Shown piece after piece: positions 47,201 to 59,200 of a DNA stretch of 64,000 bases (the first letter of the stretch is position 1; the number at the start of each line of letters is the position of its first letter). The notes under the pieces are model-generated. The model did not search any database. It was given only the letters and a program-made list of their open reading frames with translations, and had not been told where the DNA came from. Location: contig OZ038382.1 in the NCBI GenBank assembly GCA_964036045.1, positions 7,512,853-7,576,852 of the forward strand, written 5' to 3'. The translations under genes and the position numbers were made by a program. This DNA is from Eutreptiella sp. 'Long Island Sound 2002' (taxonomy: Eukaryota; Euglenozoa; Euglenophyceae; Eutreptiales; Eutreptiaceae).

Positions 47201-50200
47201 ACAACACAACACAACACAACACAACGCAACGCAACGCAACACAACACAACACAACACAACACAACACAACACAACACAACACAACACAACACAACACAAC
47301 ACAACACAACACAACACAACACAACACAACACAACACAACACGACACGACACAACACAACATACCACCCCACAGCACAACACAACACAACACAACGCAAC
47401 GCAACGCAACGCAACACAACACAACACAACACAACACAACACAACACAACACAACACAACACAACACAACACAACACAACACAACACAACATACCACCCC
47501 ACAGCACAGCACAACACAACACAACACAACACAACACAACACAACACAACACAACACAACACAACACAACACAACACAACACAACACAACACAACACAAC
47601 ACAACACAACGCAACACAACGCAACGCAACACAACACAACACAACACAACACAACACAACACAAGACAACACAACACAAGACAACACAACACAACACAAC
47701 ACAACACAACACAACACAACACAACACAACACAACACAACACAACACAACACAACACAACACAACATACCACCCCACAGCACAGCACAACACAAGACAAG
47801 ACAACACAACACATGCTATCCAGCCCCACCCCAGCCAACCACACCACACTCTAAACACCAACTCTCACATCCAGGGCCAACCATGAACACTGCAGACAGC
47901 AGAAGCAAAAGTCATGCAGAAGGTACCAGCCAACGGACTGTATGTGACAATTAATGGCCCGGGATTCCCGACAAATAGCCCTGGGCTCCCGACAAAGGCC
48001 CTTTGTTCCTGGCAAATGGCAGCAGGATCAGGATCCCAGGGCTATTTGTTGCGTTCCCACCAAATGGTGCCGAATTCCCGACAAATGGCCGCGCGTTCCC
48101 AACACATGGCCCGGTGTTTCGAACAAACAGCCGTGGGTTCCCACAGCACAATATAAAAAACTTCCCACCCCTGAAGCCTCTACAGAAAAATTGTACGCCG
48201 ACCACCGAAAAAAAGCCCTTCTTTGAAAAATCACGCTGAACTGGCTCACTTAAGGGGCAATTTACCGGCCTCCACAATGCACCAACGCTCACAAAAATAC
48301 CGACAAGCGGGTGGTTTTGACAAGTGTTGTGCGCACACGGTGCAAAAAGGCCTTTCCCCAACAGCATTGCTAGCACTGTGTGGCAGCTACAGGGGGGGCT
48401 TTAATTTAAGAGGTTTTTTTTTCGGATGACCAAAATTAAGGGGGTAAAAAATTGGTATTGCTCCTTAGAAATGAAGGAAAATTTTGGTATGCGGCCCCTT
48501 GCTGCTGCTTCCTAGTGGATGAAGCACTGTACCAAAATTCAGATGACGTTCAGATGACATGCAGACGTGCAGACATAAAAAAGGCCAAAAAAAGCGAAGC
48601 AAAAAAGATACCCTAAGCTGGGTTTAAACCCAGGACCCTTAGAATCGGAACCTAGCGGAACTACCAACTAAGCTACATCAGGATCTGGCAGAACTGTAAC
48701 ATCAGAGTGTGGATGTCATAGTGAAAAAAAAAAAAGGGTGAGTGTCGTTATGGCACCGCCTGACACAATATGGCACAAAGAATCCTTAAAATTGAAGGAA
48801 ATATTTGGTACGAGGGAGGGCTTCAAAATTTGTCCAAACAAATTTTCCCACCGCCTAATTAAAGCCCCCTCCTGTATAAGTGGCATTGATAAGAGGCGTT
48901 GAGAGTACCTGGAAGAGGGCGCTTATCCTCCCCGTTCTCCATGGCCCAGTCCCGCAAATAGGTGCGGTCCTCCTTGAGCTTTTTAAACTCTTCCAGCAAC
49001 ATCTCATATCTGGCGGGATTTTCAATGAAATCGTCCTTGATGTCTCTCTCCATCCAGTCTCCACCAAAATCAGGTTTGTCAGGACTTGGGTACCTGAAGA
49101 CGCGAATGGGGCGCATTCCCGTGGAAGGCTCTACCAACTGCCCCCCTCCCCAGCACCACAAAGTTGACCCGGCCCCCTTCTCTACGAGCGTACATCCGTT
49201 GTGGCCCCTTTCTCTGTAGGCACGCTGTGCATCTGCGGCGCAGCAATTCGGACCAGACTGCACCCAACCAGCTCAGCCAACACCCCCCCAAGGGAAAGGA
49301 CCTCCAAATGTGCATGAGGTGCGCTGCGAACCCTGGCCGCCAGCGTGCGTTCAACACAGCCGGTGCCCACCCCCGTGAGCAGTCACTATCGCCACCCGCC
49401 CCTTGTCATCCACTGGATGCCTACCACGGGGGTGGCCTGTTTGGCGAACCACGTTGAAGAACTTTTGGGGGTCCGGCACAAGCAGTCGTCGATTGAGCAC
49501 CATCAATCGTCTTTTGAGCACCAACTGCAACACCAACTGCGGTCACCACCAAGTGCCTTCGACCGTTCCGTGGCATCTGGGTGCCAGGGTCCGCTTACAG
49601 GGGAGGGAGCCAAGGTGTGTGTCTCATACACCTATGTTTATACTTTGATAGTTGGGGCAGGACGTGTCTTCGGGACCGGGTTTTCTTGGCTGTTTTGTTC
49701 GTGCCTTGCTCCCACATGTCAGTGGCCTCACCACCCTCAAAATGTGCTGTCTGCCACCTTTGCTGTTGCCTACGACAGTCTGCCCTGCCCTGGTATTCAC
49801 GGGGCACTGAGAAACCACCCGCTCCGATCCATCCTGTCACTCGTGCCGCGTGTTGGGGAAACGATGCCCAGTAGTCCTCCCCGGGCCTTCTAGCGGCCCT
49901 GCACTGGCAGCTGCTGTTCTGCGCTGGGTCTCGGATGGTGGGCCAGCCTTCCCTCATTGGAGGCCTGGACCCCCGGATCCCCCTCACGGCCTCCCGCAGT
50001 GTCGGGGGTTGCCACGTCCAGGGGGTCCCCTGGGGCGGTGAACCATAAACCACCCGTCCATAGGTCTGGTAGTACGCACTGGATCGAGTTCCGCCGAGGG
50101 GACCCCCCAGACTGCGCTGTGCCGGAGGCTGAGTAATACCAACGCCTACTCCGCCGTGCGTCGGGGCAGTAGCGTTGCCTGACTTCTCTTGGGGTCCTGA

Positions 50201-53200
50201 CGAAGGCCGATGGGGGGGGGGGGGGGGCAGCTCTGCTCTTTCCTAAACAATGGGCTCTGAAAAACCTCGTGGGCTCGTTCGCCGACAATCTTGTATGCAG
50301 AGATCACGGACTCGGATGGGATCACCCACCTAGTCATCTCTGCTCATTTTCACCACGACGCTCTACAGACACACCAGCAGTGGACTGCTCTGTCCGTCCT
50401 ACAGACAGACCTGCCCCCGCACAATGTCATGCTGAGCGACCACAACTCAGTTATCTTACCCACCCGAGATAAGGCATACCAATCCCCCCACCCTGAGCAA
50501 AGTGATTCAGGCCAGAGAAGCAGCAACTCTTTTCATGTTCCAACAAAATCTGGTTCACTCTTTTGTGTCCATACACGGCGGCTGGACCGATGACTACCCG
50601 CTCGAAGGATTCACTTGGGGCTTCGCCTCAGTAGTCTTGTGTGCTTTGGTGCGGCGGTCCTTTGGGGGAATTGTTGCAGCGCGCGGGGACCGTGGCAACT
50701 ATTGGTGGTCAAACACTGGCGAACCATCCCAAGATGCACCCACCCAGGCAGCCCACAGAACCCCAGAAAAGCTTACTTCCAAGCACACCACCTGTGTTCC
50801 TCAGGTTTTATGCAGAACATAGCAAACACAAATCCAATCTCAAAGCAATAGCAAACATCTGGAACTGCTGTTGGGAGAAGGAGAGGTTACAACAAATTTG
50901 AATCTGTTAGTAAAGGTACAGGACTAGGGCCAGTCATAAAAACAGGCCTTTCAGCAGAGCATGAAAATCTGGTTTTTTTTTATGGTTGCCAATGGGTCCC
51001 CAGATAGACCCGATGTTTGCACCGCGCGGGCACCGTGGCAAGAGCGCCCTCTTTGGGGGGGGTGCCATGAAACGTGCTTGTTGGTCGTCCCGGGAGTTCG
51101 CGGGGGGGGGGGGGGGCTAATCCACAGGACATGAATGAGGGGGCAATAGCACATCCCGCAGCGCAGCAGCCATACGCGTAGTGCCACTCCATATCTTTGT
51201 TACTCATCTTCAGTAACTCGAACTTCTGGTCCTCGAGTCTCATGCCATCGAACCCGTCTTCCCCATAGACCCACTGGAGAAGAAGGATGGAAGACGGCCA
51301 AGGCACAAGACGCATGCTGCAGGGGGTAAAGATGGGATTTGCAGCGACGAGGCAGCGATGGCTGATGGCGATGGATGGATACGAGTGGGACGGAGGGTGG
51401 GGCTGTTGCCGGGTGACGCCTCGTCACACGTGGCGTCACTCATGGGATGGGTGCGACTGAGCTCAGGGGCTGTGTCCTACTGAGTCATGCATGACATGCA
51501 CGTGGACGGGGGCTGCTACTGAGTCGCGTGTGACATGCACAACGGATGAGCCCTACCGCGCTGCCAATCTGCATGGGGCCACAAGTCGCCGCTGGCACTG
51601 CGTGAGCTGCCTGGGGAAGTGGTCCAGTGTCGAGACGGAGGGTGCATGATGACAAGCTGCCCACGCAGCTGCCGCTTCGCGTGCACCCGCATCAAGCGGC
51701 CTGTGCTCCGGTCTTGCCTTGGTCATCTGGGGGGTTGGGTGGGGGGCAGGGGGCCATGCGCCACCAATGCCTCCTCCGCACAGGACCGTGTGGCCGGGCC
51801 TGCAGGCAAAATAGCACCGTTCCGAACAGCGCAGGAACGATGCAAAAATGCTGAGGAACATCGGGGGGACGGTGCAGAAACGTGAAGGGCCTACCACCGC
51901 AAAATGGTTTCACGAGGCCTTTCTTCGCTGATGAAGTCACTTGGCTGGGCCGGAGGGGCTTTTACCGGAGGGAAAACGTGTGTACATCTTCTGTCACGTC
52001 TGTGATCAGTACCACGGTTGGGAGGAAGAGGAGTGCAGGCACGGTGCAAGAAGCTGGATGAACGGTGTAGGAACGGTGCAGGAGAAACGGTCAGGCCTTT
52101 GCTTAGTGATACTGGGGGGGGGGGGGGGGTCAAATTGGCCCCCCGGGATTTTGGCTGACCCACCCACCCACCCACATCAGAAAATTTTTCCTCAGGAAAA
52201 AAATGAAATTTATCAAAGGGGCCCGAACTTGGAGGTCGATTTTAGGTACACAAACTTTTTTTTGGCCTCTGACCCCCCCCCCCCACCCCCCCCCCGGTAT
52301 AGTATCAACCAGCCACTACGCAAAGGCCTGGAAACCGTGCTATTTTGCCTGCGGGGCCAGGCCTACCCCTGGGGTCGTGCCAGTCCTGGCGCGGTCTGGT
52401 ACCTGAATGACTCGGTTGGTGCTGTCGCGGCAGGTGCCGTCGTACTCTGCCTTCACATCCTCCAGGGCCTTGATCAGCTTCCGCTGGATGTACCCCGTCT
52501 CGGCGGTCTTCACGGCGGTGTCGATCAGCCCCTCGCGTCCTGTGCGCACACGGCGGAGTGCGGGCCCCGCAATCCCGTGCGCGACCTGCCAACGCTGTGC
52601 GGTCACCGATTGCCGTGACACGCGTACAGAGAGGGGGGGGGCAGGGCTGCGCTTGTGGGGCCATGTAACCGCGGGGCAGTTTCAAGCGGCACAACTGGAT
52701 AGTCACGGTTGGCAAAGCGGTTATGAGCAAATGCGGGCGGTTACAAAAAGGCTGGAGGGCACTTGGCTGCGGACGGGTGGAACGGCACAGACCGGCGGCC
52801 CCGAAAGGGGGACGAGGGGAGGGCACCCGTCATCCCCTTCAAGCGCCGCGCTGGGCATAGGTGGCGGTAGTTGCAGGTACAGAGCAGTGGCAGAGGGGCA
52901 GATCCACCGGATGGACGTGGCCCGGGCTGGGGAAGGCGGGAGAGTATGTGCATGGGCGTGGGGTGTGGACGACGGTGCAGGGCAAGGGGCAGCATCTGAT
53001 ACCATATCTTGGGGTATGTTACGTGAACGACCCCGAAAAGGGGGGGTTATACGACGCCCGCGCCTGCGCTTGATCTAAAATGACCTCTCTTTGAGGTGAT
53101 TTGGCCCAATCCTTTAAGAGGGGGGGGGGGGGACCCCCACCCCCGGTGGTGTTGAGTTGTGAAAAAGAGCCCTGGGGGCGTTCGGCCGGGGTCAGCGTGT

Positions 53201-56200
53201 GTGTGTGTTTTACACTCCCCCATTGTTAAGCAACAGCGTAGGGAAAGGAATCAAAGCGGCGGCATATCCCCTGCCGTCTCGGGGTCGCCACGTTGGGGGA
53301 AGAGGTGACCCGAAGGTCTCGGCAAAGCGGCACCTTCATGGCCCGGAGGGCCCTCGGGGGGGCTTCTTTTGAGCAGGGGGGGGGGGGAGGGGGGGAGGGG
53401 GTTTTGGACCCAAAACTTGGTGTACCAAAAATGGCCTGACCAGATTTTCCCTATTGCAAATTTCGTTTTTTCCCACGATGGTCACTTTGGTCTGGGGAGG
53501 GGGGGAGGGGGTTTGGGGGGAGGGGTCCCCCCCCCTTGGTTTTTAATTATTCTCAAGAAGCCCTGGCCCTCGGGGGGGGGGGGGGGCGGTTGGCTGAGCC
53601 GGGATCCCTGTGAAGGGGCAGGTAAGCGACCGGTAACCTGGCAGGCGCCGAGGGAGGGGAACAACCACGTCCACACCCACACCCACACCCACATCCGCAA
53701 CCACATGCACGTGCACTCCACGGAGACCACTAAGACCCAAGCAAACGCCGACGGCGAGAGAAGACGCAAGCCCAACGGCCGCGCGCGCACGCGCGGCGCG
53801 CGCACACGCACACCTCCCATGGCATGGAAGAACATCTCTTGAGGGGTCAGGCCGCGGAGATAACAGTTCTCCACGAACCCGCGGCTCTCTGGGCCGTGGT
53901 CGTCTTGTGTGAAATGCGGAAGACTGCGGCGCCGAAATCCGAACGGAATCCGCTTACCCTCCACGTTCTGCTGCCCGACGCAGGCGGCGATCTGCAAATG
54001 GAGAGGGAGGACGATCCCTGGCCGGCCGCGCGACCGCGGGAGGCTGCACCGTCGCCAAACAGCGTCTGTACCAGCGGCTGGGGACCGTGTCTGTGCCTGT
54101 GTCTCGAAGTGTGGGCTAGCCACATGCGGTTGACCTGCTGCTGAGCCATTCTTTAAGCCACTGCCTTTGTTTAGAGCGGGAGGCAACTCGTCATCAGGAT
54201 CTAATACGGTTCCCTGCATCGAGGCTGTTGCAACCAGAACCACGGTTTACCCGCTGAAAACCAGAGGTCCTGTGGCACACAGAAAGCAATGAAACCGATC
54301 CAGGGCACTGATGGCGATGGATGGATACGAGTGGGACGGAGGGTGGGGCTGTTGCCGGGTGACGCCTCGTCACACGTGGCGTCACTCATGGGATGGGTGC
54401 GACTGAGCTCAGGGGCTGTGTCCTACTGAGTCATACATGACATGCACGTGGACGGGGGCTGCTACTGAGTCGCGTGTGACATGCACAACGGATGAGCCCT
54501 ACCGCGCTGCACCCCATGCACTTTGACGGAACTCTGTGCACAGCGACACCCCCCCCCCCCTCAAAGGTCAGGAACAAAGGCAGAAAGGCAAGGCATCGGC
54601 CCTGTCCGGGCCGACAGCAAAACAGGGGCGACTGCCGGCGTGTGACGCACCACAAGAGCGTGTGGGCGTCTGAGACTTGGCACTGCTGCTGGAGCTGCGT
54701 CAGTGCGTGTCGTCTCACGAGGCGACACCCACAAACGGACGGACGGTGCGGACACGGCCTCAGGCCTTGACACAGGAGCTGCGGGGATCGACCCGCGGGG
54801 GTGGAAGAGAAAAGGTTTGCACAGGGGGGGGGGGGGGTCGTTGGAGCTCCTTTTCCAGACCCGCCCCCTTCAGGGCTCACGTGACGGGGACCTCCGACGG
54901 GCTGACGGGGGGAGGGGGGCGCGTTGGGGAACCCCCACCCCCCCCCCAACGGCCGTGATCCCACTCTTGCAAATGGATGGGACAATGGGGGCCATTACGA
55001 CCTGCGAAATGTTCAGCGGACTCCCCTTGGACCCGGCGGCCACCATGATCTTGAAGCGATTGGAGCGCCGCAGGCTGTTCAGGGCCGCCTTCCCGGCGTC
55101 CTCACGGGCCTTGTTCAGTACGCCTGCGGAGGCGCGCGGGGCCGGGCGCCGGGGCACAGGCAGTGGCCGTTGGGGGGGAACCTCCCGCCAGGGCCCCCGG
55201 GGGCAGGGGCCTCGTCCGGCCAGACCCTCCGTTTGGCACACCTCCGGCCACCGGTCCGTCGGAGGGAGGCCACGGGGTATCCCGCGCAAAGGAGAGTCTG
55301 ACGTGATGCGGCAGCGGCTTTACCACAGGGCAGACCGCCGGTGCGCCGGAATCGAACCCCCCCCCCCAGGGCTTCTTTTGAGCAGGGGGGAGGGGGGGGG
55401 GGAGGGGGTTTTGGACCCAAAACTTGGTGTACCAAAAATGGCCTGACCAGATTTTCCCTATTGCAAATTTCGTTTTTTCCCACGATGGTCACTTTGGTCT
55501 GGGGAGGGGGGGAGGGGGTTTTGGGGGAGGGGTCCCCCTCCCCTTGGTTTTTAATTATTCTAAAGAAGCCCTGCCCCCCCCCCCCTGTGTGACATTCCGT
55601 CCGGTTGTTGCTCCTTTACAGGGCCCTGGACAGTCACCCGTTCTTCCCTTCGCATGTTGCGTGGGGTCGCTGCTTTCTGGCGGCCGCTGCGGCCGGTGCT
55701 CCTGCTGGTGTCGTTTCCGCGTTCGCGGAGCCCAGTAGTTGGCGTGTTGGGGCTGTGCTGAATGTGGCATGGTGTGCCGTTTGCGCGTCAGCGGCGCCCA
55801 GTTATTGGCGTATTGTCCCTCCCCATGGCACAGTCCCCCCAGAACATGCGAGGGGACTCCCAAACCCTCGGATGGAAGGGTCACCAAATGATGGTGCCCC
55901 CCCCCCCCCCCGCGGGGACTATGCGCAAGGACCCACACCTGACCTTTCCACTGCAACTCCGTTGTGACCGGAGGACCGTTTTCCACAGCGCCTTTGGTGC
56001 CATTGACTTTTGGGCAAGTGACGGAGGGAGGGGGGGGGGACGGGTCAGGGACTGATGTCGGTGACCAGTAAATCAGCGTCGTTTGGCAATGAGCCGCCGT
56101 CGGTCCACTGCCAACAACCGACCGCCCCACGACATCCCTTGTTCCGTCTGATGCCTCCGATCGACCAAGGGAGGCAGAGGAAGGCAAACAGAAGCAGAAA

Positions 56201-59200
56201 AGGGCAAGATACACATCCCTCCGCCCCACGTCAAACGCAGCGCGCGGACACGACGCGCGGTGCTGAATCGGACGCGAGCGCCGCATGCGCAGGGCTGACG
56301 AACAAGTCCGTCCAGCGAAGGACAACGACTGGAAAGGCAGACGCCTCCCTTTGCCTTCCACTGCCTCTCTGCCTCCCTTGGCCTCCCTTGGCCTCCCTAA
56401 AGGCGGGTCAACCGCTCACGCCCGTCGGTGACATCGCACCCGCGATCAGTGAACGACCAGAACCGCGAAGGGTCGCTGGCTGGGCCTTCGCGAACAGACA
56501 ACAGGTGTCACCCCAGGGCCCGGCCGTTCCCCCAATGAAGAGGCAGGGCAGCGGGGCGCGTGCGCACTGGTCTGTCTCTTTTGACTCACTGCCGAAACGC
56601 GCACAGTTGCGTCAGTGCGTGTTGTCTCAAGAGGCGACACCCACAAACGGACGGACGGTGCGGACACGGCCTCAGGCCTTGACACAGTCCTCCGCCAGGA
56701 GCTGCGGGGATCGACCCGCGGGGGTGGAAGAGAAAAGGGGGGGGGGGGTCGTTGGAGCTCCTTTTCCAGACCCGCCCCCTTCAGGGCTCACGTGACGGGG
56801 ACCTCCGACCGGCTGACGGGGGGAGGGGGGGGGGGGGCGGGGGGATTCTGAGGTACCCCAACATACATGCCTCAAAATGATCCCCCACGATGCGCTGATC
56901 AACTTGAGGTATGTAGCATGTGAAATGTTTCTCAGGAAAAATTCTTCAGCGCCACTTTGCGGCGCAGGTGGTGGCTCATCACCGGAGTTTTTAGACTAGC
57001 CTCTTGGGACTGACCTGTCACTACAGCCCCTTTCCCAACCACCCCCTCCGCGGGCGCAAACCATTTTTCGCAGGCGCGCGCATGCGCCGGTGCCCTGCCC
57101 CACACGCACAGTCACATACTGTTGACCTCCTTCTCGAAGGTCTCCTGCACTGATTTACCGGGTTGGCACTTCAGCGAGCCTTCTTGGGCGTCTTTGAGGA
57201 TCCGCTTCACTTGGCCCTGTGCACCGCACAACACCACAATGGGCCCCCCAATCGGAGGTGTGCGCGTGCGGACATGGGGCATTTACGCGTGCGTATGTGC
57301 ACGCCTATCCGACGCTGACGAAGCAGGTGCCGGGCCAGGCCAAGGCTTAGCGTGGAGGGGGGGGGGGATTGGCAGCCAGGCTCCTCCGCCTAACCCCACC
57401 TCCCTCCCACATCAGAAAATTGTTCCTCAGGAAAAAAAATGAATTTATCAAAGGGGCCCGAAATTGGAGGTCGCTTTTAGGTCCACAAACTTGTTTTTTG
57501 GCCTCTGACACCCCGCCCCTGTAAAATTCGCCACCAATTCGTGGCCTGTGCGGGGCATTGTGTGCCACTTTTGGGGATAGACTTGCAAAGAAAGCGGAAA
57601 GGGGGTTCGCCGACGAGCCTCGTGGATGGTGAGTAGGGCCAATGTATGGGGGGGTTGGGGCATCGTGTGTGCCTCGGATTTGAAGGCACTGTTCCACAGG
57701 GAGGTGGGGGCTGCGGGGCTGCGGGGCTGCAGGATGCCCCTCAGGCAGCCTGCTGACGGAGAGAGCATCTGCGTAACAGGGCATGCGTCCAGATGAGAAC
57801 CTTACATTTGTCAATGATGTCCGTGATCTGAATGACGGTCTTCTCATCTGCAATGGTATCACCACAGCCCACACTGAATGATACGTGCACCAGCCAATGG
57901 TTGACCACACGTTGCACCTGTGATGACGATGCCGTAGGAGATGGAGCGACAGGACGGCGTCAAGTAGGAGACCCAGAGGCATGGGTCTTGTAGAGAGAGA
58001 TTCAGGAATCCGGGAAGGGGGATAGGGCTGTAGAAGTTCTGGAAGTGTTGTTGGAGGGGAGGTGTTGGGGAGGCCGGGGCCACGAACGGCGATCGCATGG
58101 ACGTGCCATGGCAGACCTGGAGGCAGGGGGCTTGATGGGAGGGGGCTGCATCAACACAACATCTTTCATCGTCTCGCCTTCTCTCTGAATTCTGAACGTT
58201 CTCTCTTACTCTCTGAATCACTGGCCGTCTCTCCCTGCCCTTCCCAGTCCCTCCCAGCCCCTCCCTGTTCCCTCCCTCGCCCCTTCGGCCCCACACACCG
58301 CACGCACAAACAAAGCAGGCACGCACGTACGCATGCACCCACCCAGTAGCAACACACACACACACACTCTCTCTCTCTGTCAAACATACGATCTCTTCTT
58401 GTCATGCACACACACTCTCGCAGAGAATGAATTGTGAGTGTGAGGGAAGGTGAGTCACTGGGGCAGATGGACAGAGAGGCGGGTGTATGCGAGAGAGACC
58501 GTGCCAGCGAGCATTTGAGTGAGTGAGTGAGTGGGTGGGTGGGCAGGTGAATGAAGAGGAGAGAGTGTGACAACGATGGATGATGGATTCTTGGGAAATA
58601 AACTCCGTCCAATCAGGGACACGACTGCGCACAGGGATTGACATACATTGGTGAGAAACCACTTGCATCTGTCAGGCCCGTATTCATTGAAGATGATGTG
58701 CACCAAACTGCCAGCTCCTGCACCCACTGCTTTCTTGTCTGCGATACCTGAGCAGCCACAGCCAACAACGGGTCTACCCATCCCCCTGTGTGACATTCCG
58801 TCTGGTTGTTGCTCCTTTACGGGGCCCTGGACAGTCACCCGTTCTTCCCTTTGCATGTTGCGTCGGGCCGCTGCTTTCTGTTGGCCGCTGCGGCCGGTGC
58901 TCTTGCTGGTGTCGTTTCCGCGTTCGCGGAGCCCAGTAGCTGGTGTGTTGGGACTGTGCTGAATGTGGCATGGTGTGCCGTTTGCATGTCAGCGGCGCCC
59001 AATAATTGGCGTATTGAGGATGTGCTGGTTGTTGCCGGGGTCGTTTGACTGTTTTTGCTGTCCACGCGCCTCTGTCCACAGGCCGTCCATAGCCTGCCTC
59101 GCTGTGTTTCTGTGTGCGTGAGGCCCAGGTGCCCTCCTGTCCTCATTTCCCGCTGCATTCCGGTTTGTTGTGCCCAAGCATTTTGTGGGTGAATGTTGCG

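Noticed and set aside
46441-47886. Long open frames of Thr/Gln/His on one strand and Cys/Val/Leu on the other
   Set aside because: They are translations of the AACAC pentanucleotide repeat, open in every frame because the unit has no stop.
55340-55366. tRNA 3' half (GGTTCGATTCCGGC on the minus strand)
   Set aside because: A B-box match is present, but the upstream half is replaced by a C run and a miniature element. No A box or acceptor stem could be found.
57795-57806. Donor gtaagg for the GCGDTIAD exon
   Set aside because: It looks stronger than gttctc but would shift the frame into the next exon, whereas gttctc keeps phase and gives the expected RPB1 sequence.
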